From Galerina marginata (Eukaryota; Basidiomycota; Agaricomycetes; Agaricales; Galerinaceae), in NCBI GenBank assembly GCA_023014335.1, contig JAECYW010000004.1, positions 1,550,001 to 1,614,000 on the forward strand: a stretch of 64,000 nucleotides of DNA, read 5' to 3'. The number at the start of each line of letters is the position of its first letter. The stretch's first letter is position 1. A model generated the notes under the pieces. The model ran no database searches and was not told where the DNA came from. It saw nothing but the letters and a program-made list of their open reading frames with translations. Made by a program: the position numbers and the translations under genes. Shown one piece after another: positions 47,917-58,433 of this stretch.

Positions 47917-49599
47917 ATTAACACAACCCTTCTTGAGAAACCTTACAACCTCTCCCATTTTCAATTAGCGCGTTTTTTGTTCGGATTTGAGCGCGAAGAG
48001 CCTAGAGTTAAGATATGCTTCATACGTTCTGGTACCGTTTACATAAGCAATGCGTGACAAACTGGCCAAATCCCGTGGGGCGTCGGTAAATCTGCCCAAA
48101 TTAAAATTCTGGTCCCACCAAACCCTGGATTTAGATATTTATGACCTTTCGGTGGGACCAGATTTTTGAAAAACGGGCTGATGATCGCGCCCCGACGGAT
48201 TGGGGAACGAAAATGGTCGCATCAAAGCATCTGATGCATCACATTTGGCGGGGTCACATCACGTCACGGGCTTATGTAAACGGTACCGGAACGTATGAAG
48301 CATATCTTAGTTTATTTGCTTTGGCCGTTTAAGAACTTGAGATCGAATACGACGGACATCCCTAGTTTCCGCAGTTGTTAAGAGCTCTTGGTGTTGAGAG
48401 TCAGTCACAAATGGCTCAGGAAATTGAGGCAAGCTTCGTACATTTGTTCATTTTAATCCAGAACCTTAACTCCAAGTGGCATCAGGAGAATTTAAAGGAA
48501 ATTTGGAAGAGAAACCTAAGCCTCCAAAGTACCCCCAAAGACCAGCCAGCAGCAATGAGCAGAATTGAAAGTGAGGTGAGTGGAGAATACCTTCTCCCGT
48601 CCTTCATCCATGACAAGAGCATTTTAGCTCAGGGAAAGTCAGCCCGGACTGTACGGTGGAACTGCGGGGGAAAAGGCGTTATACATTGCCATACGTGTAA
48701 TAACGCGTTACCACACCCGAGGGCGCTCCAACCAGAGAAATAGGCTCCAACCGCGAAAAACACGGACAGGAGGTAAAATTGTCAGTTCGGTGAGGATCCT
48801 TAAGCTTAAACAAAGACCACGGCCATATTATCTGTTAATCTTGCAGATCTCTAAAAGGCTAGAACCGGTATGCAATTGCCACCTACTTTTTGAGTTTATT
48901 CTGTGTTCACGATACTTTAAGAAAGCTGCGGATACTGCTCTGAAAAAGGGAAGCAAAGCCAAGTATTTGGGGAGAACCGATGACAAAAACGGCCCATCCG
49001 TCCGTTACACACGCAGTCTGACTAAGAGTAAAGCAGTTTTCCTGTCGCCCCGGTCCAAAGGCAACGCGATAGTGTCCGCGCGACGAAGTGACTCCATCTT
49101 TCTGGCTGCAGGGCCCAAAGAGAATCTGGCCCTGGTTCAGAAAAACTTGGAGGACCCCCACACTCGTCTGCGGAACTCCTACACTAGGGAAAATGCTCCT
49201 GCTCTTGGAGCTTACAACGAGAACACCCCTCCAAGTGCTAGAGCCATACTCACTCGTGACCACGGGTCTCAGCTCCAAGCCACACGTAACGGAGGACCCG
49301 TCCCATCTGTTTCTACTCCCATATTTCCAGCTATCAGCACTCAAAGATTGCAAAGGAATGGATTCACGGTCGTGCACCAATTTCTCGCAACGTGTATACC
49401 CCCAATGGACCACTTCCTTCGCAATTTCATTGATTTCGGGTGCTCCTCCACCGAATATCTTAACTCGATCTCAACTTGGACGAAGGAAAAGCGTCATTCG
49501 ACTATAAAGAGAATTTTAACCGAGGTAGAGGGCGGACCTCACTTTACCGAAATGGACATCTTGGTGCTATCGTGCCAGTTCGAGAACTATAAGTTTTGA
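47917..49599 (+). CDS. unrecognised tandem family, gene 3 (5' part disturbed)
   Basis: By position, the start matching gene 1 is an ATG at about 47922 (ATGTCTG before GTGAGT), but the next exon reads into a stop and a MITE sits just behind it, so the 5' end is uncertain. From 48375 onward the gene is intact: LLRALGVESQSQMAQEIE, the 90-nt exon ENLKEIWKRNLSLQ...RIESE (48486-48575), the 162-nt exon LRESQPGLYGGTAGEKALYIAIRV (48628-48789), the 21-nt exon (48847-48867), and the last exon 48922-49599 with linker and C-terminal domain VHQFLATCIPPMDHFLRNFIDFGCS...SISTWTKEKR...EMDILVLSCQFENY. Between the exons at 48428 and 48486 the GT donor has been lost: a GC-AG intron or in-frame retention of 57 nt are both possible. 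Likely expressed or only recently silenced. Confidence 0.62.
48010..48308. mobile_element. MITE with 39-bp terminal inverted repeats
   Basis: 299 bp. Left end AAGATATGCTTCATACGTTC, right end its inverted complement, together about 39 bases per arm with one mismatch, continuing more weakly (TGCGTGAC/GTCAC). The flanks show a 4-base AGTT on both sides (48006-48009 and 48309-48312), consistent with a target-site duplication. Internal inverted repeats (AAATTCTGGTCCCACC at 48101-48117 and GGTGGGACCAGATTTTT at 48153-48169) make most of the element fold back on itself. No coding capacity. Confidence 0.88.
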
Positions 49600-49990
49600 A
49601 GCTGGTTCAGGAGGAATGTTCAAGTTACAACTTGAAATGTTTTACCATGTATATGGATCATTACTCATATTTTTGTCTCATTCGATAACTTTTTCTCAGC
49701 AAAAAATCTGTGGGGCTGTAGAATAATGTAACGCATGAGGCTCTCCTGATAAAACTGCTGGCACTTGGCAATGCGTTCTTAATTATAAGCCCAATTAAAA
49801 TTTCAATTGGACAATATCCTTCAATTTAGACTCTCATAATTGTTAGGTTTACATAATCAACTTTAAGCGCCCACGTTCCTGCGACGCGTGGTCATGAATA
49901 CATCATTATTACATGGCATGGTCCTAAATGTAAGTCATACGACCGGAATTTCCACACTGAAATCGCTGCGATAGTCTTGCGTCTAGATGC
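49600..49990. other. spacer in unit B, copy of the family-2 promoter
   Basis: Matches 45354-45700 weakly (polyadenylation side of the gene, then TTTAGACTCTCATAATTGTT and a CGACGCGTGGTCATG-like stretch). Confidence 0.55.
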
Positions 49991-50935
49991 ACAATTCCTA
50001 AAGGGACCAGTAATCCCTGTTATGCAGAATCCGGAATCTGTGAGTGTTCAAGTTTTTACCTTGCGTCCGCGTCATGAGACCGCCACGAAATCGCAAGGCG
50101 GCCGTCGCGGTCGAAGCAAGCGTGCTTCCTAATACAGTCGACCATGCAAGCTGTAGGGGAAGTTGTGGCGCAGGCGCATTGCCCTGGGGGCAGATCCCGA
50201 TACCACATCAACCGGGCCATCGGGAAGGGACCCGCCTTCGAGATTTCGACTGGCCTGCAAGCTAAGAGCACACTTACCTGGGTGTCTTTATTCAACTACC
50301 AGAGTGTACCCGTCGTTCCCCCCCTGATTTAACGTCGTCTTCCACTGGAGTAGTCCAATTCATCCGGACCTGGGCAGCTGAGGCCCGAAGACGCGTTGAG
50401 CAGTGCGGAATCGCGTCGCACACGATGGCAAGAGGCAAGCAAAGGTGAATATCTCAACTACGGCACACACCATGCACAGCCACTGATGGGATCTAAGCTA
50501 TCTAATCTACGGCGAGCTCGTTCCAGATGTCACTACACCACAGGCGCCAGTAGCCGCACCTGAGCACCTCGCAATCCCACGACGGCAATAGTTCCCCTGG
50601 CTGTTTCCCCAGCTTGGTTCATCAGGATAAATTGTTTACGTCAAGTATCCGAGTGCATGTCCCCAAAGGGAAGGACAAAAAGCTCAATCGCCCAGCTAGC
50701 TTCAATCAGATGACACTGGCCAATCGGTTTTTTCAAAGGTGCACAACTCAGATGGGTCGCATTTTCCAACGCTTCGTGATACAGTGGTTTAAAAGCGCCG
50801 GAATAGACGCGGAATATTCAAGGAAACGCCACTAGATAAGTATTAGAATGGCGGGCACCTTACGGGACAGATATCGCGGTATTGAATACCCAGAAGCAGT
50901 TTGACGGCTGCTTTCTCTGTAAATATCCTCTTAAT
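49991..50935 (+). pseudogene. unrecognised tandem family, gene 4 (decayed copy of gene 2)
   Basis: DNA from about 50085 matches the last exon of gene 2: the block around ACTTGTGGCGCATTG, GATCCCGATACCAC and GGGCCATCGGGAAG recurs, as does the C-terminal domain (NRFFQRCTTQMGRIFQRFVIQW instead of LRFLQTCTPSMGRFLHCFVEYG) and the final ACAGATATCGCGGTATTG stretch. It is broken by several frameshifts and stops, and exons 1-5 are gone. Confidence 0.75.
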
Positions 50936-51268
50936 ACGGGATGTAATTATCTGCTAATTGCTTTGTTGACAGAATTAGGCGCGCTCATATAATATATCAG
51001 CCGGAATCAAAATAGTTCGCCGTGGTTATGCCCACCTTTCCGCGGCAGCGTACATGTTGTTGGTGTTGTCGTAACATATCATCAGCATAACACTGATCAT
51101 CCCTGTTTCATGTTTAATCGTGTGACCACGCCAGGTTCTCCGCAGTGACGGCGCAGTCATTTGAGAAGGCAGTACTTATAGTATCTCCTCACTTTTCTCC
51201 AATCCCGCAGACTCCCATTCAGTGGCTGATAGAACTCAAGAAAATTTATCCTCTTTCTCGGTCATCAA

Positions 51269-52136
51269 ATGGCGGAATCAACTCCCCTCCTCAACGACAC
51301 TGACGAAGTCAGTCCTCGCATCGTTAACGACAATGAAGCACAGGCAAATTTCCCAGCCGAACAGGCTCATGCACCCGCCTATTTCAAGATCTTCATAGTC
51401 ATTAACCTTATCATATCCGCCATCACTCTCGCTTTAGTCATCGCCAACTACATAGTTATCAAGCCTGCATCATTTGGATACTACTACAAGGCTTGGTACG
51501 CTAAGGAATCATCGAAAACACTGGGAATATGGGTACGTATCCCAGTCAACCCGTCGCAGCACTGCCTACAAAGACCTAATGCGAAGTAGATATTTGTCTC
51601 CCTTATTTTCTCCGTTATCAACGTCCTTGTCAACTTTCCTATCCTACTCAACGTTATCGTCGATGTCGTGCTGTCCGCGGGCATCATTGCAAGCGTGTTC
51701 GGTCTCGTCGACGTGTTCCCGGACTCCAGCTGGTGCCGAAAATATGACCCCGGGAACCCCCATCCAGGGCCGTTTCCGTTGGATCCGAAATGCGCGCATG
51801 ATATACTGGTCGTTGTGAAGGTTTTGACGGGGACTGCGGCTGGATTTGGAGCAATCGTTGGGTACGTGCTGCTTTATTACCGCTTCCTATTTGTGACTTT
51901 ATTTGTCCTGACAATTTAATACTGACTAATCGCTCAATAGTCTTGTTTATCTGGTTTTGTTGATACTTCGAAGCATTGCAATTATCAGAACCAAATTTTG
52001 GAAGAAGCCCCTCGCTTTGACCTTCCCAACTGGGCAACTCACTTTGGAGATTAGTTTGAAACTTTTGCGACAAGAAAGCGCAACAACACAAGGTGCTGAA
52101 GCTTCAGGATCAGGACGTGGGCCGTTGTATTTGTAG
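51269..52136 (+). CDS. small multi-pass membrane protein, unknown function
   Basis: Three exons, 51269-51532, 51590-51861, 51941-52136; 243 residues. Cytosolic N-terminus MAESTPLLNDTDEV, then a membrane segment FKIFIVINLIISAITLALVIANYIVI, two more in IFVSLIFSVINVLVNFPILLNVIVDVVLSAGIIASVFGLVDVF, an extracellular-type loop with paired Cys (SSWCRKYDPGN and DPKCAHD), and a last segment ILVVVKVLTGTAAGFGAIVGLVYLVLLILRSIAI, with a cytosolic tail. The four-helix layout resembles MARVEL-type proteins, but I do not recognise a family motif. The introns have strong signals (GTACGT donors, ACTGACTAA branch sequence). Confidence 0.76.
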
Positions 52137-52650
52137 TCGCTGAGCTCGGAATGTATCGAATTTGTTTGAATTATGAAACGTTGAGCGGTTGAAGGGAAAT
52201 CATCACAATCACACAATATATGACCTCACTGATGGGATAGGAACTACAGAAAAAAAGTCGGAAAAAAACCACGATGAAAGGTGGTGAATATGAAGAAGAC
52301 GTGTCAAATTTATGAAGTACTTGGGCAGAATCTGTTGTAAGAACTGCTTGGTCCTGTCAAACTTGATTTTATCCTGGCGTCTGAACAGTTATGGCACTCT
52401 CGAGTAATTTAAATTTTTATTAGGTTTATAAAATTCTGTCTCTCGAGAGCTGTCTGTAAGCCAAGGATAGCGCAGTGGATGTGTGGATTCGGTGTTGATA
52501 TCGATGCGCGTAGCGCCTTCAATCATCAAATGCAGCCTTCCTAATCGGGACTGGCACGTGGTATACTCTCCTTTTGGAAGAATTTTTTGACTTCAAATCT
52601 TTCCCTTTCTCCACCACGTCGACCCCGCCGCTGATACGGTTCGGATTTCT
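52137..52650. other. intergenic, nothing recognised
   Basis: No gene seen. Confidence 0.4.
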
Positions 52651-53070
52651 CCCTATGCGATTCCCTTACTGTAATGCTTCTTCCATAATTTATGCCCTAA
52701 TGTCACAGCCTTTTATGACCCAATCACATTCAAAATACGCCGCAAAACAACATCCAACACAACTTGAATCTTGCTTGATGTGGCTCTGGTACAGGATGTC
52801 AAATAGTTTCTTCGTCTGCATTGATTGTGTTCCTTCTCCCTGTCGAGCTTGCTATGGGCGGAAACTCATATGGTCGTCTCATTCCTTCCATGCAGTCTTC
52901 CTGTCCCTTTTTGCCGATCTCTTGGAGCCATCAACGATAACGGTGTATCGCAAACCTGCAGTGCCATTATTCGGACTGTATGCCTTGTCATACGGACCAC
53001 TCTTTTCCCATATTCCCTGGAGCAAAACATTCTCGGTGGTCTCGGTGCCGGACAGAGTTTGTATTAACTA
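52651..53070 (+). pseudogene. MFS transporter relic
   Basis: At 52905-53060 the sequence reads CRSLGAINDNGVSQTCSAIIR...LFPYSLEQNILGGLG, matching the C-terminal part of the intact paralogues (KRSLGATNGLSQTTVSIARAIGPALSTSLFSYSVEQNVLWGFG). Frameshifts and substitutions break it, and earlier exons are not convincing. It indicates a former fifth member of the MFS family between the tandem pair and the 60 kb copy. Confidence 0.7.
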
Positions 53071-53502
53071 TTCATTAATTGAAATTCTCGCAGTTAGTCA
53101 AGTGTCACGGTGCTCCCAAGAAGCTTCACCTTATTCGCGATCCAAAGCACGACTTTTTTTCTTGCTTTCGAGAACTCTTATTAAATTGACAGCCTCCAAG
53201 ACATCATGATTGTCTCTACTTTGATCTGTGAACATGTTAATTTTTTTAATTTCATGAAGCTACCTCCAACATGGGAAGATTACTGAATGACTCTGGATTC
53301 GTTTGGGGTGCAGCCGAAAATGACAATTCCTTGGCTGCGATGTACTCATTGCTCGCCATAGATTCGAACCCATATTCACACATCAAATATACTTTTTTAA
53401 GAAACCGATATAAATCTATCCTCGCGAGGTGGCCGCTCCTTCCTTTCCTCATCCACTCTTCGCGACATCTGCTACTCACTGAGCGATACGGTGCCTTTTG
53501 AG
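53071..53502. other. intergenic before family gene 5
   Basis: Contains the promoter region; no gene seen. Confidence 0.4.
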
Positions 53503-54758
53503 ATGGGAAATTCAAGTAAGTCACTTCATTCAGTTAGACGATGTCCAAATCCCACCGCAGCGAGTCGGCTTACTTACCATGTTTGTTGTCCAGAAAACTG
53601 TTACGGATTTGACCACTGTGCCTCACCTGTAGGTTTCTAGATTCTGTGCGTTGGTTAGACTCTGGCTCACATGCGACCCATTTCAGTTCCGCCAGCTATT
53701 GGAGCTTCTTCATATTGGATATGATACCGAAGGTTCCAAACAGCTCAAGGTACAACGAATCAATTTCAATGTCTGCTGAGACTTGACTAGGATGATGAAC
53801 GGCAGAAAAACCTTGAACGCATTGTCTCAAAGCACTTCGACATCAAAGAGATGCCATCTAGTCAAAAGGATGCTCAGAAACGGGCTGAGAATGAAGTTGA
53901 TATGTTTCCTTTTCCTGCCCCCATGTATTGCTCAAGGAATTTTCGTAGTTGAAGCAGCGCTATCCCGAGGTTTATGGAGGAGTAGATTTCGAGAGCGAGA
54001 AAAGAATCTATTTTGCTTTGCGGGTGATGATGTCTTTCCAGAATCATTTCCGAAAGGCGGTTAAAGAGGGGCGCAGGAGTGCCAGAACCACACTGCACGG
54101 TGCCGAGACAAAAGGCAAGAGTTCGATGAAGCCAAAAACTATTGTAATTGACTTGGTGAGTGATGATATCAAGGAAATCAGCAGTATTGTGAGTTTGTTT
54201 GTCCAGACGTCACTGGACGATTCCGACAACGAAGAAATGCCAAACAGTAGGGCTCCCGTGGCATCGACTTCGCAACTGAATCCGACGGCACTTGAAGCGA
54301 AACCTGAGGAATCGAAGGTTGAACTCCAACAGGTTATCGCTCGCAGGAATACATTGAACAACGCCACTACGACTCGGACCAGTCCATCCAGCTCCTCAAG
54401 GTCTAGCCGACCGTTAGCGCAGAGAGCAACTCGCACCAGCCACCAAACTCGACATTCGCAACGTCACACAACTCCCCAGGCAGGCCCAAGCAGTGTTCCT
54501 CAAACCTTCGACCCGAGGATCATCCCTATCAGGAACTTTCTCCAGGCATGCAGGCCATCCATGGTGCACCACCTCAATAAATTTCAGGAGTACGGTTGCT
54601 GCTCTCAAGAACATCTGCAAAATATGTCAGAGTGGCCTCAGGAGAAGAGGTATAAGGAGTTGCAAGTGCTACTTGCGATTGGTGATGTGCCAGTTGTTCA
54701 GATGGATATTGCAATGTTGGACGGGGCGCTTGAAAGATACAAGAACCGCCAGCTCTGA
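53503..54758 (+). CDS. unrecognised tandem family, gene 5 (dispersed member)
   Basis: Exons 53503-53515, 53594-53628, 53687-53749, 53791-53895, 53949-54155, 54207-54758; 324 residues. Start MGNSKNCYGFDHCASP, then FRQLLELLHIGYDTEGSKQLK, NLERIVSKHFDIKEMPSS...KRAENE, LKQRYPEVYGGVDFESEKRIYFALRVMMSFQNHFRKAVKEGR, TIVIDL, an acidic-to-basic Ser/Thr-rich linker, and the C-terminal domain IRNFLQACRPSMVHHLNKFQEYGCC...MSEWPQEKRYKELQVLL...QMDIAMLDGALERYKN. The last intron (54156-54206, 51 nt) is open in frame, so retention would add 17 residues. The 41-nt intron before 53791 is short. Introns fall at the same places as in gene 2, so it is a true member. Confidence 0.76.
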
Positions 54759-55790
54759 AGTGGGACAGTGTGATGGGCCGAGTCAATCAAAAATTTCTTG
54801 GGCGACAGCGTATGATTTTTTTGTAGTGTTCCACGTTGGGACTATATATATAACTTTGTTCAGTTCTTCCGCCTCGTAAAATTTGCGTACAGTGTCGAAT
54901 TGAGGTCGCTTTCGTGTCCATCGGGTTGAAAGTATCATTCCTGACGCCTCGTAACATCACGCAAGGCGGCAAGGAATAAAAGCCAGGGCCAGGGTTCCGA
55001 GCCTTCCATGAGTGGTGCATCACGGCACAAGGGTCCTTCCAGGATGCGTCTCGAAGTTGACCAAGTACCCAGAACGCTTGCAAATGATCATATAAAAGCC
55101 CTCGACAAAGGCCGCCCGTCTGAGAATTGTTCTTCGAAGCCGGCCACCACTGGACATCGTTCGCCGCAGTTTGACAGCCGCCAGAGATAGTTCAAGCACA
55201 TAGCCTAGACTTGCCCATATCAGAGCGCTGGCCCGGACTCGTCGGAAGGATATCAATATTCTACAGAAATTCGGGCAGCGTCAGCCACGAATCTTCAAAG
55301 GCGTCTGCCCTTTGCCTGACCAAATTACATCGCAGTTCGCCTTTCCGATGTTGGCTACGGATAAAGAAGGTAGAAGCTTAGTCCGACAAGGCAGGATGAA
55401 GCCCATCTTTTAGATTCTTGGCGACAGGTTCATCGCTTTTGGAGTCGACGCTGACGGCGGCCTGAAACGGCAGATCTTTTTTAGGGTCGCCTGCACTGGA
55501 GCTTTCGGACTCGGACTTTGCTCCACCTGTTGGGAGAAAGAGACGAAGTACCTAGCGCCAGGCGCCTAGCAGTTGACATTAATGAAGTGAATCGACACTG
55601 ATTCCTCGTCAGAGGAATCTCCAGAGTGAACGGGAATTGGTTCGTTGACTCCCTGGGAGGATGTGTGGGCTGTACGGTACAGCCGAAAGGATCAACTGAT
55701 GGAATGATTTAATGAAACGTTGTGTCATGATGCACATGTCCTGGTACGTGTTCCAAGGGTTTCCCAGGAGACAGCTGATCCTGCAGACGG
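54759..55790. other. intergenic, nothing recognised
   Basis: No supported gene; the right end holds the promoter of the secreted protein gene. Confidence 0.4.
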
Positions 55791-55799
55791 GTATAAAAG
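55791..55799 (+). promoter_or_regulatory. TATA box of the secreted protein gene
   Basis: GTATAAAAG about 150 bases before the ATG at 55949, a strong TATA match, fitting a tightly regulated or highly expressed gene. Confidence 0.5.
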
Positions 55800-55948
55800 A
55801 TGCCAGAAAACATGTTGAATCCCCAGCAGTGCTCCCATCACTATCTCTTCGGTGCCAGGTTGCCCCAAGAGTCTGTCTATTTCGCTGGTCGACGTCCCTC
55901 AAAACCTTTTCGAAAGACATTTCTCGAATTATCACCGTTTGTTCCACG

Positions 55949-57230
55949 ATGATTTCTTCAGCCTCGACTCTTCTCCTTGTCACCTTGGTCTTCAACGCTG
56001 CCTCCGTCTTTGGCGCTCCAGTCAGGTTTGTCATCCTTTATTTTTCGTCAGAATTTATTTGATTTCTTACCCACCTGATCATTCCTTAGGATTCCAGACG
56101 CTGCTTCTGAAGTTGTAGCTCGCGCTGAGCTCTCCACTCCGGTCCAGCCCGTTGCCCGGGCTGCCATCGTCGATGTGGAAGATCACCGCCGCCGTTCTGA
56201 ACTCGGCACCGTGAGCCGGCGCTCCGCTCGCCTCATTACCGAGCGCGACGAGCCGTTCTCCGATATCGTCGTCACCCGCGAACCCGAGCCCGCCGAAGTT
56301 CCTGCCCCAGTTGAGCAGAAGCGGGAAGAGCTGCGCCAGCGCCGCTATCCTCGCCGCATCCTCCACGATTTGTACGAGAAGCGGGAACCTGCACCCGAGC
56401 CCATCCCCGAACCGGAGCCCATGCCTGAACCCGTACCCGAACCCGCCGTCACCGTTGTGGAATCCCCCGTCGCCGCCCGTACCTTGCGGTACCCTCGTCG
56501 TGTCCTCCAAGACATGTTCGAGAAGCGGGAGCCCGCCACATCTGTGAAGGAGACCACTCTGATCACCACCAAGGTCACCGTCCACGACACCCCCGCCGAC
56601 GCAGCTGCCTTTGCCATGGGCCAGGCTGCTGGTGCGAACGCGGCGAATGTTGGCGCATCCGCGTCGACCCTCTCCATTTCAATCCCCCTCCCCAGCATCC
56701 CGGCCGTCGTCGGTGCTGGTGGTAGCAGCGGCGCAAGCACCCTGGTCTCTATTTCCCAGACCACTACCATCGCCTCTCCCGGCGCATCGGCCACCGCCAG
56801 TGCGTCGGCTGCGAGTGGTACCGCTTCTGCCAGTGCTTCCGCCGTCACTGATGCTCTTGCTGCAGCCACCGCCTCTGCATCAGCTTCTGGTGCGGACGCG
56901 TCGGCCTCAGCTTCAGCGACCTCTTCAGCTGCTGCTAGTGCACCCACTGGTACCACTGGAGACGCCACCCCTGCCACTGGCGATGCCAAGCCCGCCGGTG
57001 ACGACAAGGCTGGCGGTGACGACAAGACCGGCGACGACAAGCCCCCAGCAGCGACCACCGAACCGGCGCTCACTGTGGACGGTGTCAAAGACGTCCCCGC
57101 CTCTACCGAGTCGCGTCGCTGGGTGAAAGCCTCTTCTCAGCCTGTTGCGCGTCGCGCAGCCAGCAGCGGGGCCTCCTGGGCTTCTGCAGTTCGGCGACAA
57201 CTAGCGAGTATAACCTCGGACTCGGAGTAA
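55949..57230 (+). CDS. secreted protein with two Kex2-flanked repeats
   Basis: Two exons, 55949-56025 and 56090-57230; 405 residues. Signal peptide MISSASTLLLVTLVFNAASVFGAPV. After it come an acidic/basic pro-like segment with dibasic sites and two near-identical repeats of 17-18 residues: RYPRRILHDLYEKREPA and RYPRRVLQDMFEKREPA. Each ends in Lys-Arg, the Kex2 cleavage pair, and another QKR site lies just before the first repeat. A Pro/Glu-rich spacer (EPIPEPEPMPEP) separates them. The second half is Ala/Ser/Thr-rich, likely O-glycosylated, and includes TTGDATPATGDAKPAGDD-type runs. It fits a Kex2-processed repeat protein or a wall-associated secreted protein. No catalytic domain seen. Confidence 0.82.
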
Positions 57231-58433
57231 ATACAATACCACGATTCGTAATGTTTTTAGGGATGTACATACACATTTGCTGAGCCTGTCCGACTGGTTC
57301 GGCTGGTGTAATGCATATACTTGAAACTTTTCTTTCATCGAGGGATTAAGAATCTGAGCAAAATGAACCTAGATGAGTACGACTAATGGTCGAAGAAAAT
57401 GCCCAAACTAGCATACAACACCTTCAAGAATTTGTATCGTCTTCGACCTCGCCTCTCTTCAGCTGGACTAACTTGATGACAACCTCCGAAGCAGGATTGG
57501 GTCTGTTGTTGACGTTCTCTGGGGATTTTGTGCCCTCGCGAAAGACATTCGAAAAGTCAGCAAGAAATAGAATATTGGATAAACAGGAGACTGAATTTGT
57601 TGTGACCGTAACTTGTTGAGGTTTGCGTCGCGACCGTTCCTTTCAGCCACAGAAATTATCTGGGACGTAGAAGAGGATAGATCTACCATCGACTGCTAGA
57701 TCATGATGTGGTTTGATTCCAGCCGTTCTGAAGTGTCCGACAGAACCCATTTGAAGCCCTTTTCCTCGTCTTTCTACGTACTCAGCTCCAAAGAGACTGG
57801 TGCCTCCAGCGAGATGTAGAAGTTCAAATCTAAAATCGATTGATTTCCTCCCATAGCGCTGTTGGCTGTTTTTACAAGAATGTACGATGTAGAAGAAGAA
57901 AGAGAAGAAAAAAAGAGACGTAATTAAACACGACACGAGAGCAACAACATAAAGGGTAGACATATAGTGATGGGTAATGGGTAATGATATCAAATGTGCG
58001 GAGAGTCGAGTTGTATGCAATGAGGATACAAAACCACAGAACATGGTTTAATTATGTGAGCGATGCTGGAGAAGAGAAACTGTAGTGTGATCAGAGTATG
58101 ACAGGAAGAACCCAAAAAGCGAACCAAAACCGGGAAATGTCGCGATACATAATAGATTGGTCTAAATTGACCCGATGGGGTCGATGAGGGAGAGGATGAT
58201 GATGATGATGACAGAAAAGAATAATGAAAAGAGGGCAAGAAAAAAGATGTGATGTGATCCATTCCATATGAGATGGTTGACAATCAAGGTTGTCGGTATG
58301 ACCTGAGGCAGATCTGCTATTGATATTTAGGGGAATCCAAGGATAAAAAATTGGTGAGATGAACGGCGAACGACGGATAAAAGAGAAAGAGACTGAAGTC
58401 TGAATGGAAACACCAGAGACGAGGAAGCAGTTT
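57231..58433. other. intergenic between convergent genes
   Basis: No supported gene. Several short A-rich tracts (57890-57920, 58340-58400) are likely 3' flanking sequence of the two convergent genes. Confidence 0.45.

Larger units (their letters stand above)
47286..51035 (+). repeat. tandem segmental duplication, unit B
   Basis: Partner of 43310-47285, directly adjacent, same orientation. Carries the DENN relic, the copied GATA-box promoter, an inserted MITE, family gene 3, and decayed family gene 4, which has lost its first five exons by deletion. Confidence 0.8.

Noticed and set aside
56345..57088. 247-codon minus-strand frame opposite the secreted protein
   Set aside because: Antisense shadow of an Ala/Ser-rich coding region.
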